The notes below the pieces were generated by a model. The model worked only from the letters and a program-made list of their open reading frames with translations, made no database searches and was not told where the DNA came from. A DNA stretch of 14,589 nucleotides from an uncultured Opitutia bacterium. Its GTDB lineage: Bacteria > Verrucomicrobiota > Verrucomicrobiia > Opitutales > Opitutaceae. Below, in pieces: positions 1 through 7,369 of this stretch; positions within the stretch are counted from its first letter, which is position 1; each line of letters starts with the position of its first letter. The DNA is taken from assembly GCA_903938935.1 (NCBI GenBank), contig CAJAFD010000004.1, forward strand, positions 1-14,589. Direction: 5' to 3'. Position numbers and translations under genes: made by a program.

Positions 1-388
1 CGCCCGAGATCACTTCAATCCCCGCCGCACGCAGCACCTCGAAGCCATGGCCTTGGTGTTGGGGAAACGGATCCGTCGCACCCACCACGACGCGTTTAAT
101 ACCCGCGGCGATGATCGCTTCCGTGCAGGCCCCCGTGCGCCCGTGCGTACAACAAGGCTCCAGCGTCACATAGAGCGTCGCGCCCGCCCGCGGCGCACGA
201 CCGAGCGCATGCAAAGCCGCGCGTTCTGCGTGCGGGCCGCCATCCGGTGCCGTCGCGCCTTCCGCAACGACGCGACCTTCCTCGACGATGACGGCGCCGA
301 CCATGGGGTTGGGCTGGGTCTGACCCCAGACACGGCGCGCCACGACGAGCGCGTGCCGCATGAAGGGTTCGTGATCAGGCGCGTACAT
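1..388 (-). CDS. ribD: RibD, riboflavin biosynthesis deaminase/reductase (5' part only)
   Basis: Partial gene running off the left edge; the 129 visible residues are the N-terminal deaminase domain. RibD deaminates the pyrimidine intermediate made from GTP and then, through a C-terminal reductase domain not visible here, reduces the ribose side chain in riboflavin synthesis. The cytidine-deaminase-like zinc site is intact: HAE at residues 53-55 (zinc ligand His53, catalytic Glu55) and PCCTHGRTGAC at 78-88 (ligands Cys79 and Cys88). NPMVGAV (27-33) and the DPFPQHQGHGFEVLRAAGIEV region fit the family. The ATG at 388-386 lies inside the end of the upstream hydrolase gene, a 14-nt overlap in another frame, so the two are probably translationally coupled. 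Whether the reductase half is fused cannot be seen. Confidence 0.93.
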   Translation of the reverse strand, partial: MYAPDHEPFMRHALVVARRVWGQTQPNPMVGAVIVEEGRVVAEGATAPDGGPHAERAALHALGRAPRAGATLYVTLEPCCTHGRTGACTEAIIAAGIKRVVVGATDPFPQHQGHGFEVLRAAGIEVISG

Positions 389-1010
389 AGGGATTGGTCT
401 GCATTTCGTGGCCGACGGTCGTGGGTTCGCCGTGGCCGGGATAAACCACGGTGGCGCCGGGCAAGGTATAAATTTCCGCGCGGATCGCGCGCTCAAGTTG
501 GGCGTGATTGCCGAGCGGCAAATCGGTGCGACCGATGCTGCCCTTGAACAACGCGTCACCGACAAACGCTGCTGCGCCCGTATTAAAATAAAACAACACG
601 TTCCCCGGACAATGCCCAGGCACGTGCCGCACTTCGATCGTCGTACCAAGCGCGTTCAAGGACTCTCCGGGCGTGAGCCAGTGATCGACTTTGATCGGCT
701 CGAGCTTGATCGATCCGTCGAGAAACGCGCTCATCACCTGCGGCGTCTCGATCAACACCTGATCATCGCGGTGCGCGCGGACGAGCGCCGAAGTGGCGCG
801 CACGACTTCCGCCCCACCCTGCGTGTGATCCCAGTGCCCATGCGTGAGCCAGAGCTCGGTGAGGCGGCATTTTTCGCGGGCCAAAATCGGCTCCACGTCG
901 GCCCACACATCGCCGGGCGCATCGATCAAAATGGCTTCGCCGCGCTCAGGCACGGTTAACAAATACGCATTAGTCTGGATCGGCCCGGCGGGCAGCACAT
1001 GCAGTTTCAC
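375..1010 (-). CDS. MBL-fold metallo-hydrolase, glyoxalase II-like
   Basis: A cytoplasmic metallo-beta-lactamase-fold hydrolase of the hydroxyacylglutathione hydrolase (glyoxalase II-like) group, which generally cleaves thioesters; the true substrate is unknown. Counting from the GTG at 1010 (211 residues), the metal ligands are all present: THGHWDH (His57, His59, Asp61, His62), His133 in VPGHCPGN, Asp152 in FVGDALFKGSIGRTDLP and His193 in YPGHGEP. The frame is open to another GTG at 1073, which would overlap the gltS stop by 13 nt and add 21 residues. I prefer 1010 because homologues begin close to KLHVLPAGPIQTNAYLL and the extension shows no family similarity. The gene lies between gltS and ribD on the same strand, probably in one transcript. 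It is shorter than classical GloB (about 250 residues) and lacks that enzyme's C-terminal glutathione-binding part. Confidence 0.88.
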   Translation of the reverse strand: MKLHVLPAGPIQTNAYLLTVPERGEAILIDAPGDVWADVEPILAREKCRLTELWLTHGHWDHTQGGAEVVRATSALVRAHRDDQVLIETPQVMSAFLDGSIKLEPIKVDHWLTPGESLNALGTTIEVRHVPGHCPGNVLFYFNTGAAAFVGDALFKGSIGRTDLPLGNHAQLERAIRAEIYTLPGATVVYPGHGEPTTVGHEMQTNPYVRA

Positions 1011-1060
1011 CCCGCCAATCCACGGGCTTTCGCTTGGCGCGCAACCGTGAAAACCAAAAC

Positions 1061-2347
1061 TCAACGCAGCCACTGCAAAAACGCGGTCGTCGTCGGCGCG
1101 TTCGTCAGGTCGATAAGAAAGCCGCCCGTCGCCGGCACGATCGCTTGCGCACGAGGCGCCGGTCCACGCCGCCGCACGATCGCATCCATCGAAGCCACCG
1201 CCGTCGCCGTCGAGCCCACGCCAAAACCCACGAGGCCCGCGACCATCACCGCGGCTTCATGATCGCGCCCCAACAGTGGCCACACGATGAGCGCCGCAAA
1301 GGCGAGCGAGACCGCGATATTGACCACTAAAATAATCAACATCGGTCCCGCCACAGTCGCCAACTCCGCGAGGTTGAGCGCCGTCAACGTGACCACCAGA
1401 AACAACGCCAACAGCACTCCACCTAAACGCGCGAGCGTCGCCCCGCGCAACCACGTCGCCCCGGCCGCATCGTGCGCCGCGCGCAGCGCGAGTCCGGTTA
1501 GGAGCGCACCCATGTAAGCCGGAAACGCCGCACCCATCGCGTTGAGCCCAAAGCTCACCCAAGCGCCGACCTTGATGCACGCCGCGACCACGAGCACGTG
1601 CGTGAGGGCCGCTCGGCGATCGCCCAGAAATTCTCGCACATCCGCCACGAGCCCGCGCCGCACGATCGTCGTTTCAGGAGCCGACGAGACCGGCGAGGCG
1701 GGCTTCGCGGACCCGCCGTTTTTCCGCAACAGCCATTCCGCGAGTGGCCCAGCGAGTAAACCACTCGCCACCAACCCGAACGTCGCCGCCGCCGCACCCA
1801 CGGTCGCCGCCGCCGTGAAACCCGCTTCTTCAAACCGCGACGCAAAGCCCAAAACCGTCCCGTGTCCGCCCACCAACGTCAGCGAACCACACACGACGCC
1901 GAGCAACGGCGGCGCGTCCAGCGCCCGCGCGAGCGCCACGCCCACGACGTTTTGCAGCACGGCCATCAAGGTCGCCGCGCCCAATAAAATCACCAACGCG
2001 CGTCCGCCCGTGCGCAAAATACTGACCGGCGCCGCGAGGCCCACGCATGTGAAAAAACCCACGAGCAGCGGTAAGTTAATCGCCTTCGCCGGTCGCGTAA
2101 ACCACTCGGGCTCCGGCGTCGCCAGCCACGTCCACCATGCCGCCGTGACTTTGGTTTGCCACGTGATCTGGAGCACTCCGGACGCTTGCAAACCGAGCAC
2201 CACCGCCGCCCCGAGCAAACCGCCCGCGACCGACGCCGGGATATTACACCGCGCCAACCCCGGGAACCGACGCAACAGCGCCTCACCCGCCAGCAACACG
2301 GGCACGGCGAGCACGAGCAACCACCAGGCAGAAAGGGCAACGTTCAT
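1061..2347 (-). CDS. gltS: Sodium/glutamate symporter GltS
   Basis: An inner-membrane Na+-coupled glutamate uptake carrier of 428 residues; E. coli GltS has about 401. The protein is hydrophobic throughout and shows the two inverted halves of the family: CNIPASVAGGLL near the N-terminus, GSLTLVGGHGTVLGF with the signature GGHGT at about 160-164, then ATFGLVASGLLAGPLAEWLL. In the second half VGFGVGSTATAVASMDAI and VPATGGFLIDLTNA match the family's C-terminal signature. The chosen ATG (2347-2345) directly precedes the first membrane helix; the frame stays open to 2491 but that would overlap leuB and add a basic, non-conserved segment. No Shine-Dalgarno motif is present; a GC hairpin followed by six T residues abuts the start. 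The loop between the halves (KPASPVSSAPET) is longer and more Pro/Ser-rich than usual. Substrate preference for glutamate is inferred from family membership. Confidence 0.9.
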   Translation of the reverse strand: MNVALSAWWLLVLAVPVLLAGEALLRRFPGLARCNIPASVAGGLLGAAVVLGLQASGVLQITWQTKVTAAWWTWLATPEPEWFTRPAKAINLPLLVGFFTCVGLAAPVSILRTGGRALVILLGAATLMAVLQNVVGVALARALDAPPLLGVVCGSLTLVGGHGTVLGFASRFEEAGFTAAATVGAAAATFGLVASGLLAGPLAEWLLRKNGGSAKPASPVSSAPETTIVRRGLVADVREFLGDRRAALTHVLVVAACIKVGAWVSFGLNAMGAAFPAYMGALLTGLALRAAHDAAGATWLRGATLARLGGVLLALFLVVTLTALNLAELATVAGPMLIILVVNIAVSLAFAALIVWPLLGRDHEAAVMVAGLVGFGVGSTATAVASMDAIVRRRGPAPRAQAIVPATGGFLIDLTNAPTTTAFLQWLR

Positions 2348-2370
2348 AAAAAAGCGGGGCGAAAACGCCC
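2348..2370 (-). promoter_or_regulatory. Terminator-like hairpin abutting the gltS start
   Basis: On the minus strand GGGCG (2370-2366) pairs with CGCCC (2361-2357) across a TTTT loop. After CGC comes a run of six T (2353-2348) and then directly the gltS ATG (2347). The stem is only 5 bp but all G-C. The layout resembles a small intrinsic terminator or attenuator in the gltS leader; it could equally be a chance hairpin next to the U-rich tract used for ribosome binding. Confidence 0.3.
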
Positions 2371-2477
2371 TACCCATGCTTCTGCCCATCTGCAGGACGC
2401 GCGGGAAGCTCCATTTCAAGCGACCGCAAAGGCGGCTTGCCTCGACGCGGGGGCGTTTGTCACGGTTTACCTTTCCC

Positions 2478-3578
<1,101 letters not shown>

Positions 3579-3645
3579 ATCCTCCACCGGCAACAGCGCT
3601 CCTTTCACGTCGTTGCCACCACTTTTTGTCGTTCCTTTTGCCGTC

Positions 3646-6357
3646 ATGACTTCCGCCCAAATCCGCCAGAGCTTCCTCGATTTCTTCGCCAAGCAGGGCC
3701 ACACGATCGTCCCGTCCGCCTCCTTGCTGCCGGATTCGCCCGGACTCCTTTTCACCAACGCCGGCATGAACCAGTTCGTGCCGATCTTTCTCGGTGATCG
3801 CGCCCCCGACGTCTCCAAATGGGCCGGCGTCAAACCCGCCAAAGACACCCGCGCCGCCGACACCCAGAAATGCATCCGCGCTGGCGGCAAACACAACGAC
3901 CTCGAAGACGTCGGCTTCGACACGTACCACCACACGCTCTTCGAGATGTTGGGCAACTGGTCCTTCGGCGATTACTTCAAAAAAGACTCCCTCACCTGGG
4001 GCTGGGAACTCATCACCAAGGTCTGGGGCATCCCGCCCAAGCGCCTGTTCGCCACCGTTTACTCGCCCAACAAAACCAAAGGCGACCCCGCTGAATTTGA
4101 CCAAGAAGCGTACGACATCTGGGCGGCCATTTTCAAAAAAGAAGGCCTCGATCCCGCCATCCACATCGTCCACGGCAACAAGAAGGACAATTTCTGGATG
4201 ATGGGCGACACCGGTCCCTGCGGCCCGTGCTCCGAGATTCATTTCAACCTGCTGCCCTCCGACGACGAGGTCGAAGGCCGCAAGGGCGTCAACTCCTCCA
4301 GCCCGCGCTGCATCGAGATCTGGAATCACGTCTTCATCCAATTCAACGCCAACGCTGACGGCACGTTTTCCCCGCTCGCCGCCAAACACGTCGACACCGG
4401 CATGGGCTTCGAACGCGTCGCCGGCATCCACGCCTCGACGAAGGGTTTTACCGATTTCACGCCCGAGCCGTCCAACTACGAAGCCGACGTCTTCGCGCCG
4501 CTCTTCGCCAAAATCACCGCGCTCTCCGGCAAGACCTACGCCCGCACCGTCCCCACGAAACGTGAAGGCCTCACCGAGCAGGAAAACACCGACATTGCCT
4601 TCCGCGTCCTCGCCGACCACGCGCGCACGATCAGTTGCGCGATCGCCGACGGCATCATGCCCGGCAACGACGGCCGCAACTACGTCATCCGCCGTATCCT
4701 GCGCCGCGGCATTTTGTACGGTAAAAAACTCGGCCTCGCCACGGGCTTCTTCGAGCAACTCGTCGCCCCCGTCGTCGAATCACTCGGCCCCGTATTCCCC
4801 GAGCTCGTCGCCCAACAAGACATCATCCGCCGCGTGATCCGCGCGGAGGAAGAAAGCTTCGGCCGGACGCTGGATAGAGGTATCGAGCTGTTCAGTGAGC
4901 ATGCCTCAAAAGGCGCCAACGCATCCGGAGGAAAATTCCCCGGTGAGATCGCCTTCCTGCTTTATGATAGCTACGGCTTCCCGCTCGACATGACCCAACT
5001 ACTTGCCAGCGAGCGGGGCCTAACAGTCGATATCGCCGGCTTTGAGGTAGAGATGGAAAAACAACGCGACCGCGGTCGCGCCGCGCAGAAAAAAGAAATC
5101 GTCGTCGCCGCCACCGAAGGCGAGGCCACGGGTCTCGCCGCCACCAAGTTCCTCGGCTACGAACACACCCACGCCCACGCGCAACTCATCGACGTCATCC
5201 GCGCCGATCAAGATACGTTCCTCGTCTTCGACCAGACGCCCTTCTACGCCGAGATGGGCGGCCAAGCCGGCGACACCGGCACTGCGCTCATCAACGGCAC
5301 CCTCGCCCACTTCACTGATTGCGTGAAAGACAAGGCCGGCCGTCACCTCCATAAACTCGCCGAAGCCTCCGGCCTCGTCGTCGCCCCGGGCGCCCGCGCC
5401 GAACTCAGCGTCGACATCGTACGCCGCCGCGCCATCTCCCGCCAACACTCCGCTGCCCACCTCATTCACTGGGCGCTGCGCAAAGTCCTCGGCACCCACG
5501 TCCGCCAAGCCGGCACGTCGAAGACCCCCGATCGCATGCGCTTCGATTTTTCCCACTTCGAAGCCGTCACCCCCACGCAACTCCGCGAGGTCGAAGCCCT
5601 CGTCAACGCCAAGGTCATCGACAACGCCAAGGTCGAAACCTACGAAACCGAGTTCGACAAAAAACCCGAAGGCACCCTCGCCTTCTTCGGCGACAAGTAC
5701 GGTAAATACGTCCGCGTCGTCGACATCGGGGGCTACAGCCGCGAGCTCTGTGGCGGCACCCACGTCAGCACCGCCGGAGAAATTGGCCTCATTAAAATCG
5801 TCGCCGAAATGGCCGTCGCTGCCGGCACGCGTCGCATCGAAGCCGTCGCGGGCCAAGCCGCCATCGACTTCATCGCCACGCGCGAAGCCGCCCTCGCCGC
5901 CGTCAACGCCCACCTCGGCGCCGGCACCGCCGACGTTACCAAAAAACTCGAAGCCCTCCTCGCCCACCAAAAGGAAATCGAGAAGCAGCTCAAAGCCTTC
6001 CAACAAAAAGCCCTCGCCGGCCTCGCCGACGAACTCGCCGCTAAAGCCACAACCCGCGATGGCTTGAAATTTGTTTCCGCCGTCGTGCCCGTCGAAGATC
6101 AAGAATCGCTTCGCTCGCTCGGTTCGCAGGTGCTAGCCAAACTCGGCGAAGGCGTGGTGCAACTCGGCGCTGCGTTTGGCGACAAGGCCAGCCTCGTGGC
6201 GTTTTGCTCGCCCGCCGCGATCAAAGCCGGCCACGCCGCCGGCAAGATTGTGCAAACGCTCACGACCCAGATCGGTGGCAAAGGCGGCGGCAAACCCGAC
6301 TTCGCCATGGGCGGCGGCAAAGACGTCGCCAAGCTCGCCGAAATCCTAAAAGCCTGA
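3646..6357 (+). CDS. alaS: Alanyl-tRNA synthetase AlaS
   Basis: Charges tRNA(Ala) with alanine and hydrolyses misacylated Ser- and Gly-tRNA(Ala); 903 residues against 876 in E. coli. The class II catalytic domain begins with GMNQFVPIFLGD (40-51), then KCIRAGGKHNDLEDVG and TLFEMLGNWSFGDYFKK (motif 2 region), GDTGPCGPCSEIHF, EIWNHVFIQF and HVDTGMGFERVAG (motif 3). The tRNA-recognition part follows (DGIMPGNDGRNYVIRRILRR). The editing domain carries all four zinc ligands: His601 and His605 in HSAAH, Cys702 and His706 in CGGTH. The C-terminal DHHA1/C-Ala domain ends with GGKGGGKPDFAMGGGKD. The ATG at 3646 is chosen because the family N-terminus starts there; it follows a pyrimidine-rich stretch without a Shine-Dalgarno motif. 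Codons at about 4860-5060 use more AGA, CTA, ACA, GTA and TCA than the rest of the gene. A strong hairpin terminator overlaps the stop codon. Confidence 0.98.
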   Translation: MTSAQIRQSFLDFFAKQGHTIVPSASLLPDSPGLLFTNAGMNQFVPIFLGDRAPDVSKWAGVKPAKDTRAADTQKCIRAGGKHNDLEDVGFDTYHHTLFEMLGNWSFGDYFKKDSLTWGWELITKVWGIPPKRLFATVYSPNKTKGDPAEFDQEAYDIWAAIFKKEGLDPAIHIVHGNKKDNFWMMGDTGPCGPCSEIHFNLLPSDDEVEGRKGVNSSSPRCIEIWNHVFIQFNANADGTFSPLAAKHVDTGMGFERVAGIHASTKGFTDFTPEPSNYEADVFAPLFAKITALSGKTYARTVPTKREGLTEQENTDIAFRVLADHARTISCAIADGIMPGNDGRNYVIRRILRRGILYGKKLGLATGFFEQLVAPVVESLGPVFPELVAQQDIIRRVIRAEEESFGRTLDRGIELFSEHASKGANASGGKFPGEIAFLLYDSYGFPLDMTQLLASERGLTVDIAGFEVEMEKQRDRGRAAQKKEIVVAATEGEATGLAATKFLGYEHTHAHAQLIDVIRADQDTFLVFDQTPFYAEMGGQAGDTGTALINGTLAHFTDCVKDKAGRHLHKLAEASGLVVAPGARAELSVDIVRRRAISRQHSAAHLIHWALRKVLGTHVRQAGTSKTPDRMRFDFSHFEAVTPTQLREVEALVNAKVIDNAKVETYETEFDKKPEGTLAFFGDKYGKYVRVVDIGGYSRELCGGTHVSTAGEIGLIKIVAEMAVAAGTRRIEAVAGQAAIDFIATREAALAAVNAHLGAGTADVTKKLEALLAHQKEIEKQLKAFQQKALAGLADELAAKATTRDGLKFVSAVVPVEDQESLRSLGSQVLAKLGEGVVQLGAAFGDKASLVAFCSPAAIKAGHAAGKIVQTLTTQIGGKGGGKPDFAMGGGKDVAKLAEILKA

Positions 6358-6411
6358 GCTTCGGCCAAGGGTCGACGATCGTCGTCGATCCTTGGCGGCT
6401 TCAGTTTTAGG
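6345..6411 (+). terminator. Rho-independent terminator of alaS
   Basis: A near-perfect 15-bp stem with one G-T wobble: GCCAAGG (6364-6370), G6371 and TCGACGA (6372-6378) pair through a TCG loop with TCGTCGA (6382-6388), T6389 and CCTTGGC (6390-6396). Outside it, CTGA (6354-6357) can pair with TCAG (6401-6404), and CCTAAAA (6345-6351) with TTTTAGG (6405-6411). This gives the T tract of an intrinsic terminator plus a matching A tract, so it may also work for minus-strand transcripts. The outer arm includes the last alaS codons and the stop codon. Confidence 0.78.
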
Positions 6412-6546
6412 ACCTCGGCGCACGCGGGACGCAGTGGGGCGTGGCGCATTCCGATTTTTGTCCAACCTCGCGTACCGGGTCCCATGGAAAGACTGCACGC
6501 AGCATTGCCATAACGGCTGAGAAAATGATTTTTTAAGGATGTTCGC
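6412..6546. other. hemJ upstream region
   Basis: About 135 bp with no open frame I would call a gene. An extended -10-like element (TG at 6506-6507 followed by CATAAC at 6509-6514) lies 33 bp before the hemJ start, but no matching -35 box is visible, so I do not call a promoter. Because the alaS terminator lies just upstream, hemJ probably has its own promoter here. Confidence 0.3.
6535..6539 (+). promoter_or_regulatory. Shine-Dalgarno sequence of hemJ
   Basis: AAGGA placed 7 nt before the ATG at 6547. It is notable because it is the only convincing Shine-Dalgarno motif at a start codon in this window, and it fixes the hemJ start. Confidence 0.65.
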
Positions 6547-7077
6547 ATGACCTATCTCGTCCTCAAAGCCCTGCATCTCGTCGGCATCGTGTGCTGGTTC
6601 GCAGGGCTTTTCTATGTCGTGCGCTTGTTCATCTACCACACCGAGGCCAACGCTGAGTTGCAGCCTAAACGGGAAATCCTCATCGCCCAATTCACGCTCA
6701 TGGCCCGCCGACTCTGGCTCGGGATCACGGTGCCGGCGATGGTGGTGACCGTGGTGACGGGCGGTTGGCTTCTGCATTATCACGCGATCGCGCAAAGCCC
6801 TTGGCTGCACTTGAAGTTCGCGCTGCTCGCCGGGCTGCTGGCGTATCATTTTCATTGTGGTGCGATCCGAAAAAAACTCAGCGCCGGAGTCTTCAAATTT
6901 AGTTCAGGACAACTTCGCGCCTACAACGAAGTCGCGACGTTTTTACTCGTGGGCCTCGTCTTCACCGCCGTGAGCAAATCGGTAGCCACCGGCCTATGGT
7001 CGCTGCTCGGGTGTGGCGGCGTCTTCGTTGTGTTATTGCTTTTTTTTCGTCGGAAATTGCAGGGTAAATCTCAATAA
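6547..7077 (+). CDS. hemJ: Protoporphyrinogen IX oxidase HemJ
   Basis: Inner-membrane protein of 176 residues in the HemJ (formerly UPF0093, CopD-like) family, which oxidises protoporphyrinogen IX to protoporphyrin IX in heme synthesis in bacteria lacking HemG or HemY. The N-terminal signature LKALHLVGIVCWFAGLFYVV is followed by RLFIYHTEA, as in known HemJ proteins. His10 in the first helix is the family's conserved His, and LHLK (Lys90) lies in the conserved central region. Membrane segments are at about 4-30, 53-80, 86-105, 129-146 and 150-168. The C-terminal fifth helix with a basic tail (FFRRKLQGKSQ) makes it somewhat longer than minimal members. The start is fixed by AAGGA 7 nt upstream. 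A small gene follows after 9 bp, probably in the same transcript. The assignment rests on the N-terminal signature and topology; a generic CopD-like protein is less likely. Confidence 0.87.
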   Translation: MTYLVLKALHLVGIVCWFAGLFYVVRLFIYHTEANAELQPKREILIAQFTLMARRLWLGITVPAMVVTVVTGGWLLHYHAIAQSPWLHLKFALLAGLLAYHFHCGAIRKKLSAGVFKFSSGQLRAYNEVATFLLVGLVFTAVSKSVATGLWSLLGCGGVFVVLLLFFRRKLQGKSQ

Positions 7078-7086
7078 ATCCAAGTC

Positions 7087-7338
7087 GTGAATCTCGCACC
7101 TTTTATCGCCGATTTGCTCGATCGCTCCGACGATTTAATTCCGGCCAACACCGACCAGGTCGCCGCTCGCACGCTGCTGCTGGAGGAATTGTCGCTCGAA
7201 TACCCGGACCTTAGCCCGCCGCAACGTAGCCAGATCGTTTCGAGTGTGCTCGCGCAACTTGCCGCGGATGATCGCTTCGGCTGGGAGTTTTGCGGCGACA
7301 TTTCCAAGGACGAACTCGCAGCAGAAGACGCCGACTAA
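7087..7338 (+). CDS. Small acidic protein of unknown function
   Basis: 83 residues from a GTG start, 9 bp after hemJ and ending 31 bp before the ispH start, so probably co-transcribed with both. I do not recognise the family. It is strongly acidic (18 Asp/Glu against 5 Lys/Arg), has no membrane segment or signal peptide, and looks mostly helical, with an amphipathic stretch around AARTLLLEELSLEYPDL and another around QIVSSVLAQLAADDRFGW. The C-terminal tail (ISKDELAAEDAD) is acidic and probably flexible. There is no Shine-Dalgarno motif. It is called because it fills the gap exactly between two real genes on the same strand; a chance ORF remains possible. Confidence 0.6.
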   Translation: MNLAPFIADLLDRSDDLIPANTDQVAARTLLLEELSLEYPDLSPPQRSQIVSSVLAQLAADDRFGWEFCGDISKDELAAEDAD

Positions 7339-7369
7339 TCCAGCCGCGTTTTTCATTACCCAACTTCTC

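Noticed and set aside
1542..2477. Long open frame in phase with leuB extending 312 codons upstream of its start
   Set aside because: It runs antisense through gltS, has low-complexity Ser/Thr/Pro/Ala content and no family similarity; the leuB family N-terminus begins at 2478.
2376..2477. Possible leucine leader peptide or alternative leuB start at the ATG at 2377
   Set aside because: It is in frame with leuB with no stop, so it is not a separate leader peptide; it has only two adjacent Leu codons and the extension is basic and non-conserved.
5020..6102. Long minus-strand frame inside alaS
   Set aside because: Same antisense artefact; the alaS editing and C-terminal domains are intact on the plus strand.
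6539..6550. Three-codon ORF (ATG TTC GCA TGA) overlapping the hemJ start
   Set aside because: Too short to support; the overlapping AAGGA is better explained as the hemJ Shine-Dalgarno motif.
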